DNA of 64,000 nucleotides, from positions 1 to 64,000 of the forward strand of contig JAFZBK010000036.1 of the NCBI GenBank assembly GCA_017561825.1. The letters run 5' to 3'. The translations under genes and the position numbers were made by a program. The DNA is from Prevotella sp. Lineage in GTDB: Bacteria; Bacteroidota; Bacteroidia; Bacteroidales; Bacteroidaceae. The notes beneath the pieces were generated by a model, which ran no database searches, was not told the origin of the DNA, and was given only the letters and a program-made list of their open reading frames with translations. Shown one piece after another: positions 16,946 through 24,843 of this stretch. Numbering within the stretch: position 1 is the first letter of the stretch; every line of letters starts with the position of its first letter.

Positions 16946-17752
16946 ATGCGACGGATCTTATATATCATCATGATTGTGGTTCTTTTTTCCGCTTGCGGAG
17001 GGAAGAAACAGGACAACACGTCGATTGTCGTGGAAGAGGACCGTCAGGCTAAGCAGCTCTTACAGGGTATCTGGGTGAACACGGTTGACGAGGAGCCTGC
17101 CTTCCGTGTGGAGGGTGACAGTATCTATTATCCAGACTCCACCAGTATGCCGGCTCATTTCATGATCATTGCTGATACGCTTATCGTTGAGGGTGGCACC
17201 GTGGTGAAATATCCGATTATCCGTCAAAGCGAACATGTGCTCGATTTCAAGAATCCCAATGGGGAGACCGTGGAGCTGGTGAAGAGTGATAATACGGAAG
17301 ATGATATTACCTATTTCGAGACCAAGCATCCGGTTGTTCTGAACCAGAACAGAACTATTAAGCGTGATACCGTAATCTCTTATAACGGTGACCGTTATCA
17401 CTGTTACGTTCAAGTAAATCCTACTACATATAAGGTAATTAAATCTGCGAACACGGATGAGGGTATGGAGGTAGGAAATGTGTATTACGACAATACCATT
17501 CACGTGGCCGTGTTCAAGGGTGCCGTGAAGAAATATTCGCATGATTTCAAGAAGCATGAGTTCGTTCAGTTCGTTCCCAAGGATCGCATCAATCAGGTAA
17601 TCCTTAGTGATATGATTCTGATGAAGACTGACGCTGAAGGCTTCCATCACCAGGCTCAGCTTTGTGTGCCTGATTCCCCCAGTAGCTACGTGATAGATGT
17701 GGTTGTATCTGCTGATGGGAAGATGGTGATGAAGGAGGTTCCTAACGAATAA
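16946..17752 (+). CDS. Lipoprotein of unknown function (DUF4738-like)
   Basis: 268 residues with a lipoprotein signal: MRRILYIIMIVVLFSACGGKK, the lipobox Cys being at residue 17. The first part (about 35-110) resembles a small beta-rich lipocalin-like fold; the second half (DTVISYNGDRYHCYVQVN ... DFKKHEFVQFVPK) resembles the DUF4738 group. That assignment is from memory and not firm. No catalytic motif is seen. It follows rfbC by 17 bp and may be co-transcribed. Its last 11 bp overlap the convergent M6 protease gene. Confidence 0.75.
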   Translation: MRRILYIIMIVVLFSACGGKKQDNTSIVVEEDRQAKQLLQGIWVNTVDEEPAFRVEGDSIYYPDSTSMPAHFMIIADTLIVEGGTVVKYPIIRQSEHVLDFKNPNGETVELVKSDNTEDDITYFETKHPVVLNQNRTIKRDTVISYNGDRYHCYVQVNPTTYKVIKSANTDEGMEVGNVYYDNTIHVAVFKGAVKKYSHDFKKHEFVQFVPKDRINQVILSDMILMKTDAEGFHHQAQLCVPDSPSSYVIDVVVSADGKMVMKEVPNE

Positions 17753-19496
17753 CCGTTTTCTTTCTGTTGACGATATAGATGCCTTTGGGCAGTGTGGTGA
17801 TGTTGTAACCCATACTCCGTCCGTCAAGGGTGAATATCTCGTGTTTTCCTTTTTCTTCCGGTGAGATGATGGTCTGGTTGATGCCAGTAGTTCCGTCATC
17901 GAAGTAGAACGATACGATACCATCATTCTCCATGATATTGTACACCTTTTCTTTCATCTCTCCTTTGTAGATGGGCCACTCAAGAATAGCTGTAACATCC
18001 AAGGTACCAGGGTAGGGATCACTGGCATGGTGCGCGCAGTACTGCTTGCGGGTGAATGTCTGCTCATCTATCTGGAACGAGCTCACATACTCTCCATCAG
18101 CAGGAATGTAGGTCATGCGTGAATGACCGATGGTGTTATTCACGATGTTATTCCTAAATGCAGAGGCGTTGAAATCCACATGGGTAACAATGATACCATG
18201 ACCTTCGAGTTTGCTGTTCCATCCCGTCTGTTGGATGTTCTGCAGGACGAAGTACTCGTTGGGGGATTCTGGGTTCAGTATCCTGTAGGCTTTTCCATCA
18301 AGCTCATTGATGTTGCGAAGCTCGTAGGTACCTGATTCTTTCAGCGTGTCGATAGAGAACCAGTTCATGGCCTCCCGTTCCCAAGCTGTATATTCTGTAG
18401 GCGTATAGCCATCATCCACATACTCACCGTCGTCCATCAGACTCCAACGCTCCATACTGGGATTCAACGCGTTCTGCGCAGCAGAGGAGGTAGGGTAGAA
18501 GTCGGGCATTCCCAAGCAGTGTGACAGCTCATGACAGAACAGTCCTATACCATTGATACGTTTATAGGGCGGGTTCTTCCAAGCATTGGGATAGCCGTTG
18601 AGTTCAGCATTGACACCATAGCGGTACACATACTTTCCATCAATCTTATATGCAGAGACGATTCCTGATTTCGGCCAGATGCATGTGGTGGGGTTCTGTG
18701 TAAAGCACTCTGGATAGCCGGCATAGATCACATAGACCAGATCCACGTATCCGTCGTCATTGCTGTCGTAGTCGGAGAACTGCAGACCTTGTTCCGCTGC
18801 CAACTCGCACACCTCAGGGATGAACAGGTTCATGTTGTCTCTTCCTGCCCCGTAATGGGCTGTGGGATTGGAGACGGTTACAGGTCCGTAGATGTCGAAC
18901 TGGGGATCAAACAACCCAAAGCTCATGTCCTTGAAGTACCTTCTTACACTTCCGTAGTTCCTGCCCACCGTTTGGTTTCCTACCTCGTTGTCAATCTCGT
19001 CAGCATTCAGATACTGCTCGAACACGCTCTTGGGGTCTTCGTCAATAAAGGTATCATCTGTGAACTGGGCAAGGATCACAGGGATGCGTATCTGACCCAT
19101 ATGTGGCAAATAGGTATGATCCACTTTCAGCGGTTCGCGGTGCATACCTCTTGTTTGTACATGATCAGTCATGTGCTGATAAAACGCCTGTCTGTTCTGC
19201 GCCTTAGCCAACCGTTCTTCTTCCGCCTTCCTGTTTCCTTTCTCATGTGCCAGAATAGTAGTGGAAGTCAGTGAACCGTCGTTGTTCACCTGAGCAACGA
19301 AGAAATCATTCCCTTCCCGAAAGAGCAACACACTGTCGGTGGTCATATAATAATGAAACGACTCATCGCCGCGAGCTACGACGATGAGTGTTGTTCCATC
19401 TGATTGTATTATTTTGACGGGTACAGGATAAGCCTTTGCAGCCTGTCCATTGAGTGTTGCAAGACAGAACAGAAGTATGCTTAGGAACAGTCTCAT
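17742..19496 (-). CDS. M6-family metalloprotease with C-terminal sorting tail (paralogue 1)
   Basis: A 584-residue exported zinc protease. Signal peptide MRLFLSILLFCLATLNGQAA; a propeptide-like region (AYPVPVKIIQSDGTT) to about residue 110; M6 catalytic domain with HELSHCLGMPD near residue 321 (HExxHxxGxxD zinc motif). The C-terminal 40 residues (FTLDGRSMGYNITTLPKG, then YIVNRKKTVIR) resemble the type IX secretion tail of Porphyromonas and Prevotella, so export across the outer membrane is likely. Its start overlaps the stop of the upstream paralogue by four bases (ATGA), implying translational coupling. Substrates are unknown; family members degrade host or environmental proteins. Confidence 0.9.
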   Translation of the reverse strand: MRLFLSILLFCLATLNGQAAKAYPVPVKIIQSDGTTLIVVARGDESFHYYMTTDSVLLFREGNDFFVAQVNNDGSLTSTTILAHEKGNRKAEEERLAKAQNRQAFYQHMTDHVQTRGMHREPLKVDHTYLPHMGQIRIPVILAQFTDDTFIDEDPKSVFEQYLNADEIDNEVGNQTVGRNYGSVRRYFKDMSFGLFDPQFDIYGPVTVSNPTAHYGAGRDNMNLFIPEVCELAAEQGLQFSDYDSNDDGYVDLVYVIYAGYPECFTQNPTTCIWPKSGIVSAYKIDGKYVYRYGVNAELNGYPNAWKNPPYKRINGIGLFCHELSHCLGMPDFYPTSSAAQNALNPSMERWSLMDDGEYVDDGYTPTEYTAWEREAMNWFSIDTLKESGTYELRNINELDGKAYRILNPESPNEYFVLQNIQQTGWNSKLEGHGIIVTHVDFNASAFRNNIVNNTIGHSRMTYIPADGEYVSSFQIDEQTFTRKQYCAHHASDPYPGTLDVTAILEWPIYKGEMKEKVYNIMENDGIVSFYFDDGTTGINQTIISPEEKGKHEIFTLDGRSMGYNITTLPKGIYIVNRKKTVIR

Positions 19497-21877
19497 CGGA
19501 TCACTGTCTTTTTCCCGTTGATGATATACACGCCCTTGGCAAGTCCACTCATGCTGTTACCCACGTAACGACCGTCGAGTGTGTACACCTTCTTGTCCTT
19601 GGCTGTTGTTTCGGTTTGATTGATGAATGTGGCAATACCACGTTGTGTACTTTGACTGAAATAGACGTCCTCAATGAAAAGGATGTTATCTTTCTGATTA
19701 TCAGGCTCGCTACCGAGACTTAGTATAACACTATTGATTTCGGACAAGTCGACACCTTGAGCAGCAACGCCACCCAATTGAATAGTAAGGGTTCGCCACT
19801 CACCAGCTTCAAGTTCATATGACTTGGTAAATGTAGAAACACCATTATCTGTCGTCCTTGAATTCATCCCTAATGCTACCTTACTATTACTATTGTTTGT
19901 CTCAGGCGTGCCTGATGTAAGTGTCACATTCAACGTGATAGTCTGTGATGGCTTTACACAAAGACTCAGGATGTTACAGTCAGAAGCATTAACAATAGCT
20001 GATTCTATGCCGAGAGCTACTTCCTGGAAGTTCTTTACTTGATATCCTGTAGCTATCGTGTTATCTTCAGCATCTTTCCATTCATGTTCTTTGATGATCT
20101 GGTTCTCATCAGATTCTGTTATCATGCTCAATTCATGAACATTCACTTCGCTGATATCCTCTTTCTTTTCCGCGGGTTCAAACATGTAATAGAAAGATAC
20201 GACATGATTCTCCTCTTGAATATTCAAGAGTGGTTTATCCATAGACTTTTCTGCCCAGATCAAAGGGATGCTATATAAGTTATGCACTCCTTTCGGACCA
20301 GGGAAGAGATCTTCTTTGTGAGAATTCATATAGTCGCTACTCCCAGCATAATAACTAAGACATATCCCGTCGGCAGCTACGAGTGTCATTCTTGATTTTT
20401 TTTCTCTAGAATCATTAACACGGTAATACTCGTTATACATATATGTTCCCCCCAAGGAATAATATACAGGATCATAATAAACGTATGTAACCATTAAGCC
20501 AGTTCCAAAATAATCTGCCAACCATTCGTTCCAGTTGGACCTTTGGGCATTCTGGGAGTTTTGGATATTCTGAAGACACACATATTCATTGCCTGTCACA
20601 ACGTCATCAGGGAAGATTTTATAGGCTTTTCCACCATCATCTATATTAATGAGCTCAATTTGTTGACCACTCATGTCATCTTTAAGCACATCCATCTCCA
20701 TCCAGCCCATATACTCTCGTTCCCAAGCAGTATAGGCGGTTGGTCTATAACCATTATACGAATACTCCCCACTATCCATCAAATCCCAGTATTCCATTGC
20801 GGGAATTGCTGCATTTTGTCCATATTTCGTTGTAGGGTATATGTCTGGTATACCCATGCAATGGGAGAACTCATGACAGAACAAACCAATACCATTTATA
20901 AAATTGGGTTTAGAAGGGGTGAAGTTCAGTTCTGGGTTGACACCGTATCGACAGATCTCTTTCTCATCATATGATCCCACATTTTCTGTTCCACTCTTAG
21001 GCCATATAGTTTCAATAGGTGCTCCTGTCATGCTCTCTCCATATCCTGCATAGATAACATATACCAAATCTACATAATTATCGTTGTTCATATCGTATTC
21101 AGAGAAATCAACGGTCGCATCTGCCAAGTTGCATACATCCTTAAGAAACTTATTTATATTGTCTTTCCCCTTCTTATCAACATTACCATATACTTTCATG
21201 CTATCTTGGAGATGAACAACAGTCTTTACATCGAATTGTGGAGTGAACTTACCACCACTCATATCTCTGAAGTATTTGGCCACACTGCCAAAGTTGTTCT
21301 TTAGCGTGTTGTCTTTGGCATGAGTGGGTATTCCTTCTGCATTCAGATATTGGTCGAAGATTTGTTTGGTGATTAGATCGTTTTCCTCGTCTGATTCAAC
21401 ATAGCGTTTGAATCTCTGGTCAACGAAGTCAGCCAGGATTACCAATGCTTTGGGTGATTGTCCATCAATATTAAGGTGGGGAAATAGAGTCGTGGATCCA
21501 GATGGCATGGTTGTCCTTTTCATGCTTCTACTTCTAGCGACTGGAACTTTTGATGCTGCAAAGAACTTCTCTTTATCCTGCTTGCCAATAAGCGTAATTT
21601 CTTCTGCAGTGCGCTGTCCTGCATTGTGTGCCAAGATATTACTCGATGTCAGTTTCCCGTTCTCGTCTACGATGGCGATATAGTAATCATTACCATCACG
21701 ATATAACAGGACATCATCAGTGGTGGCGATATAGTTGAAATGCTCATCGCCATGCAAACGGTAAGTAAGCGTCTTACCATCCTTTTGGGTAATGGTAATA
21801 GGTTCTGGATATGCTTTCGCTCCCCAGATATTGAGTGTGATAACCGTAGTGATCAGTATGATAAACAGTCTCTTCAT
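19493..21877 (-). CDS. M6-family metalloprotease with extra beta-domain and sorting tail (paralogue 2)
   Basis: A 794-residue paralogue of the next gene. Signal peptide MKRLFIILITTVITLNIWGAKA; the same AYPEPITITQKDGKT propeptide start; catalytic HEFSHCMGIPD near residue 335. It differs by an additional region of about 170 residues (roughly 578-745) predicted to be a beta-sandwich, perhaps carbohydrate- or surface-binding, before the C-terminal sorting tail (KVYTLDGRYVGNSMSGLAKG, then YIINGKKTVIR). The two paralogues share the terminal KKTVIR. It lies 20 bp after the EFR1-type ferredoxin gene, so the three probably form one transcript driven from 22703-22734. The base composition of its middle section (20.3-21.3 kb) is noticeably AT-richer than its neighbours. 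Confidence 0.9.
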   Translation of the reverse strand: MKRLFIILITTVITLNIWGAKAYPEPITITQKDGKTLTYRLHGDEHFNYIATTDDVLLYRDGNDYYIAIVDENGKLTSSNILAHNAGQRTAEEITLIGKQDKEKFFAASKVPVARSRSMKRTTMPSGSTTLFPHLNIDGQSPKALVILADFVDQRFKRYVESDEENDLITKQIFDQYLNAEGIPTHAKDNTLKNNFGSVAKYFRDMSGGKFTPQFDVKTVVHLQDSMKVYGNVDKKGKDNINKFLKDVCNLADATVDFSEYDMNNDNYVDLVYVIYAGYGESMTGAPIETIWPKSGTENVGSYDEKEICRYGVNPELNFTPSKPNFINGIGLFCHEFSHCMGIPDIYPTTKYGQNAAIPAMEYWDLMDSGEYSYNGYRPTAYTAWEREYMGWMEMDVLKDDMSGQQIELINIDDGGKAYKIFPDDVVTGNEYVCLQNIQNSQNAQRSNWNEWLADYFGTGLMVTYVYYDPVYYSLGGTYMYNEYYRVNDSREKKSRMTLVAADGICLSYYAGSSDYMNSHKEDLFPGPKGVHNLYSIPLIWAEKSMDKPLLNIQEENHVVSFYYMFEPAEKKEDISEVNVHELSMITESDENQIIKEHEWKDAEDNTIATGYQVKNFQEVALGIESAIVNASDCNILSLCVKPSQTITLNVTLTSGTPETNNSNSKVALGMNSRTTDNGVSTFTKSYELEAGEWRTLTIQLGGVAAQGVDLSEINSVILSLGSEPDNQKDNILFIEDVYFSQSTQRGIATFINQTETTAKDKKVYTLDGRYVGNSMSGLAKGVYIINGKKTVIR

Positions 21878-21897
21878 TTCGTGCTATTATTAGTTGT

Positions 21898-22674
21898 TTA
21901 TTTCTTGAAAAAGTATTGTCCCTTATGCTTGGTACGGTGGCCATACTCGATGGCATGCACCGGACAGTGGTGATAGCAGGCAAAGCACGTTGTGCAGAGC
22001 GGATCATGTTGCCATACAGGTTCCTCTCCCTGCTTCCATTCAATATTCTCAATCGGACAAACCTCCGCACAGGTTCCACATCTCAAACATTTGTCGAGAT
22101 TCACCCGGAAAGGTCTGTCGTTGACGAGCCATTTAACAAAAGCGGCACCGAGTACATGACTGTTGATACGTGGCCAATGACCTTTGTAAGTCATGGTTAC
22201 ACCCCGTTCCCTGTTGATGATGATCTTTTTCACCGTTTCTAACTGTTCACGGGCAGCATCCTTCTTGGCGCGTTCCTTCTCAGGTTTATCCACATCCATG
22301 AAGGGCTGTCCTATGTAACTCTCGGGCATGATAAGCGAGAACACGCTCTCAGCTTTTAATGATTGCTGTTTCAGATCGCGGTTCAGGTACTCCATGGTGA
22401 GTCCAATGTCATCACCTGCTGTGCACAGTGCCCAGCAATACGGGTTGTTGTCCGTCATTTCGATGTGCATCTTTTCAATGAAAGCTCTCACAATCTTCGG
22501 CGGTCGCCACCCATGTACGGGGAAACAAAAGCCAATGCTTTCGTTTTCCTTCAACTGGTACGTACAATTACCGTAAATCTCTTTCCCGATGTCAATCAGT
22601 TCTTCTCCAGTAGCCTTGCTCAGTTCTTCAGCAGCCCACCGGGTGTTGCCCGTTCCAGAGAAACAGAAAACCAT
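21898..22674 (-). CDS. EFR1-family ferredoxin with flavodoxin-like domain
   Basis: 258 residues. The N-terminal flavodoxin-like domain begins MVFCFSGTGNTRWAAEELS, where SGTGNT is the FMN phosphate loop; CFPVHGWRPP follows. The C-terminal two-cluster ferredoxin domain has CLRCGTCAEVCP and CTTCFACYHHCP. Such proteins couple FMN and two [4Fe-4S] centres in anaerobes; the partner and physiological role are unknown. It is the first gene of the unit leading into the two M6 proteases, which is an odd partnership for a cytosolic redox protein. Confidence 0.88.
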   Translation of the reverse strand: MVFCFSGTGNTRWAAEELSKATGEELIDIGKEIYGNCTYQLKENESIGFCFPVHGWRPPKIVRAFIEKMHIEMTDNNPYCWALCTAGDDIGLTMEYLNRDLKQQSLKAESVFSLIMPESYIGQPFMDVDKPEKERAKKDAAREQLETVKKIIINRERGVTMTYKGHWPRINSHVLGAAFVKWLVNDRPFRVNLDKCLRCGTCAEVCPIENIEWKQGEEPVWQHDPLCTTCFACYHHCPVHAIEYGHRTKHKGQYFFKK

Positions 22675-22702
22675 GTGTCAGTGCCTTTGAAATATTTCGG
22701 TG

Positions 22703-22734
22703 CAAAAGTACACATTATTTATATAGCATCCAAA
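22703..22734 (-). promoter_or_regulatory. Promoter of the EFR1-M6-M6 unit
   Basis: Minus strand TTTG (22734-22731), 20-bp spacer, TACTTTTG (22710-22703). Leader of about 26 nt. Confidence 0.75.
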
Positions 22735-22775
22735 ATTTTTCAATGGACAATATGTTTTTTTTAAGAAAAACTAAC

Positions 22776-22801
22776 AAAAAGGGCGTGCCTAAACACGCCC
22801 C
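22776..22801 (-). terminator. Intrinsic terminator of the dcu gene
   Basis: Reading leftwards, GGGCGTG/CACGCCC (22800-22794 with 22787-22781) is followed by five T on the minus strand (22780-22776). Confidence 0.9.
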
Positions 22802-22832
22802 AATCTTTCATCATTAATGTTTAATCTTCCAT

Positions 22833-24308
22833 TTAGAACATTCCTGCACTATGGCACAGGTAAGAAATGAGATAAGCCACGATGGTACTGGTGATTACAC
22901 AGATCAAACCAGGCATCATGAATGAGTGGTTCAACAGGTATTTACCGATGACAGTAGTTCCTGAACGGTCGAAGTTCACCGTAGCAATATCTGACGGATA
23001 GTTCGGGATGAAGAAGTATCCATATACTGATGGGAGTACGCCCAACAGTATCCAGCCTTCGATACCTAAGGTGTAGCCCAGTGGTAACATAGCCACCACC
23101 ACAGCACCCTGTGAGTTGATCAGCACAGATACGAGGAAGAAAGCAATGGCAATCGTCCACGGATAAGCAGAAACCAAATCAGTAAGCATCAACTGCATCT
23201 CCTTCATGTAGTTGCCGAAATAGGTATCAGCAAGCCATGCGATACCATAGATAGCAACCACAGCCACCATACCTGACTGCCATACAGCGCCACCCACAGC
23301 TTTCTTGGGCTTAGCCTTGCAGAAGATAATCATCAGGGCAGCAGCAGAGATCATGATAATCTGGATGACGAGGTTCATAGCCAATGGCTTCTTCACACTC
23401 TCTGTAACGCCTTCCATCACAATGCCTGCACTGGCCAGCTGCTTGGCTGTTTCAGTAACTCCGCCTTCAAGGGTAATGGTTGCAGGACCGCCCTTCACAG
23501 CCTGAATGGTATCGTAAGTGGGCAGGATGTTTCCGCCGAACATCTGTACGATAGAGAACAATACGATGATACCTAAAGCAACGAGGAAGATGTACACGGC
23601 ATTCTTGGAGTCCTGACCGATCTTCTTGTCGAGAGTTGTTGCCGTGCTACCATAGATGTACTGATACTGAGCGGGATCCTTCAAACGCTCCTGGAATTTC
23701 GGATCTTTGTCAAGATCTTTGCCACGACGATAGGAGGCAGTAGCTGCAGCCATCAAACCGCACAAACAGGCAGGGATAGTAATCATGATGATCTGCAGGT
23801 TGTTCACATGGAAACCGTTGGTTGCTGAGATAGAAGCAAAGGCCACAACAGCAGCAGCAATCGGTGAACAGGTGATACCAACCTGAGAGGCGATACTGGC
23901 CACACCACAAGGACGCTCAGGGCGGATTCCCTTCTTTAGGGCAATGTCGCAGATAATGGGCATCAACGTATAAACCACATGACCCGTTCCCACCAATACT
24001 GTCAGGAAAAATGTAGTAAGGGGGGCAAGGAAAGTGATGCGGTCAGGATGCTTTCGTAGCATCTTCTCTGCAATCTGAATCATCCAGTCCATACCGCCAG
24101 ATGCCTGAAGAACACCGGCACATGTCACGGCTGCGATGATGATGTAAATCACGTCGGTAGGGGGCGTTCCAGGTTTCAAGCCGAAGCCGAAGACGAGGAT
24201 AGCCAAACCAATACCGGAGATTGCACCCAAGGCAAGACTCCCGTATCGGGATCCCACCCAAAGAGCCAGCAATACGATGAGTAGCTGGATTACCATTGTA
24301 AACGTCAT
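22833..24308 (-). CDS. dcuB: Anaerobic C4-dicarboxylate transporter (DcuA/DcuB family)
   Basis: 491 residues with about 12 hydrophobic segments; inner membrane. The pattern MVIQLLIVLLALWVGSRYGSL, FGLKPGTPPTDVIYIIIAA, LQASGGMDW, ITFLAPLTTFFLTVLVGTGH and SQVGITCSPIAAAVVAFAS matches DcuA/DcuB along the first 250 residues. These exchange fumarate, malate or aspartate for succinate during fumarate respiration. The family has about 440 residues; the extra length is in a central loop after SIVQMFGG. DcuA and DcuB are not separable from sequence here. It is a single-gene unit with its own terminator and a -7 box at 24364-24371. Confidence 0.9.
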   Translation of the reverse strand: MTFTMVIQLLIVLLALWVGSRYGSLALGAISGIGLAILVFGFGLKPGTPPTDVIYIIIAAVTCAGVLQASGGMDWMIQIAEKMLRKHPDRITFLAPLTTFFLTVLVGTGHVVYTLMPIICDIALKKGIRPERPCGVASIASQVGITCSPIAAAVVAFASISATNGFHVNNLQIIMITIPACLCGLMAAATASYRRGKDLDKDPKFQERLKDPAQYQYIYGSTATTLDKKIGQDSKNAVYIFLVALGIIVLFSIVQMFGGNILPTYDTIQAVKGGPATITLEGGVTETAKQLASAGIVMEGVTESVKKPLAMNLVIQIIMISAAALMIIFCKAKPKKAVGGAVWQSGMVAVVAIYGIAWLADTYFGNYMKEMQLMLTDLVSAYPWTIAIAFFLVSVLINSQGAVVVAMLPLGYTLGIEGWILLGVLPSVYGYFFIPNYPSDIATVNFDRSGTTVIGKYLLNHSFMMPGLICVITSTIVAYLISYLCHSAGMF

Positions 24309-24460
24309 AATGTAATAGTTTAATAGATATTAATAGTTTGTATTAATTCGTCGGAATTATCTGCAAATATAATGTTTTTTTTTGATGTTTTCCGTTTTTC
24401 TTCCATTTTTTTCTTCTTAACAATACGAATTCATGCGTTCTGATACGTTAGGCGAAAAAC

Positions 24461-24480
24461 GTGTGCGGACACACTTTTTT
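24461..24480 (+). terminator. Terminator-like hairpin without an upstream gene
   Basis: GTGTG (24461-24465), loop CGGA-like, CACAC (24470-24474), then six T. No plus-strand gene precedes it; it lies in the region upstream of dcuB. Confidence 0.45.
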
Positions 24481-24565
24481 GATGTACGTCAATTATTCCG
24501 CCGTTTTTGATGATTTCCCTTTCTTTTGTGATGGTTGGATGTATGAATTGCCTTACCTTTGCATC

Positions 24566-24729
24566 GTGATTTGAATCACATCGTCAAATAACAAGAAGTA
24601 CAACATCCAGATAGGCTTGGCTTTTACAGGTAAAAGATTATTCAGGATAGTTTATACGACTCAAGTGAAAGTTTTGAGAGAATTGCATAGAAGAGGAAGT
24701 AGCGGCGCAGCGAATGCAGCCGCTTTTTT
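24566..24729 (+). ncRNA. Candidate small RNA, about 160 nt
   Basis: A -7 box TACCTTTG (24554-24561) precedes a non-coding stretch that ends in a strong intrinsic terminator. Predicted local hairpins by eye: GTGATT/AATCAC at the 5' end, CTTTTA-CAGG-TAAAAG near 24630, CTCAA/TTGAG near 24665, then the terminator stem. No reading frame fits. The -33 TTTG (24525-24528) is 25 bp away, too far for a good promoter. It could be a trans-acting sRNA or an upstream leader for ileS. The family is not recognised. Confidence 0.45.
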
Positions 24730-24733
24730 GTTT
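24701..24733 (+). terminator. Intrinsic terminator of the candidate small RNA
   Basis: AGCGGC-GCA ... TGC-A-GCCGCT (24701-24709 with 24716-24724) followed by TTTTTTGTTTG. Confidence 0.85.
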
Positions 24734-24773
24734 GTCATAACTTGCGAAAGTTGAATTAAAAGATGATAATTTC

Positions 24774-24804
24774 TTTGTGGATAGGAATTTTTTATATACC
24801 TTTG
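24774..24804 (+). promoter_or_regulatory. Promoter of ileS
   Basis: TTTG (24774-24777), 19-bp spacer, TACCTTTG (24797-24804); leader of about 35 nt to the ATG at 24844. It lies downstream of the candidate sRNA terminator. Confidence 0.78.
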
Positions 24805-24843
24805 TGCCCTAAAAAATAAAACTATTATAAATAAGGTAAGATT

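Larger units (their letters stand above)
24309..24843. other. Divergent intergenic region dcuB / ileS
   Basis: No coding sequence is supported. It contains a dcuB -7 box (TATATTTG on the minus strand, 24371-24364), an isolated plus-strand terminator-like hairpin (24461-24480), a candidate small RNA with its own -7 box and terminator (24554-24733), and the ileS promoter (24774-24804). Confidence 0.6.
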
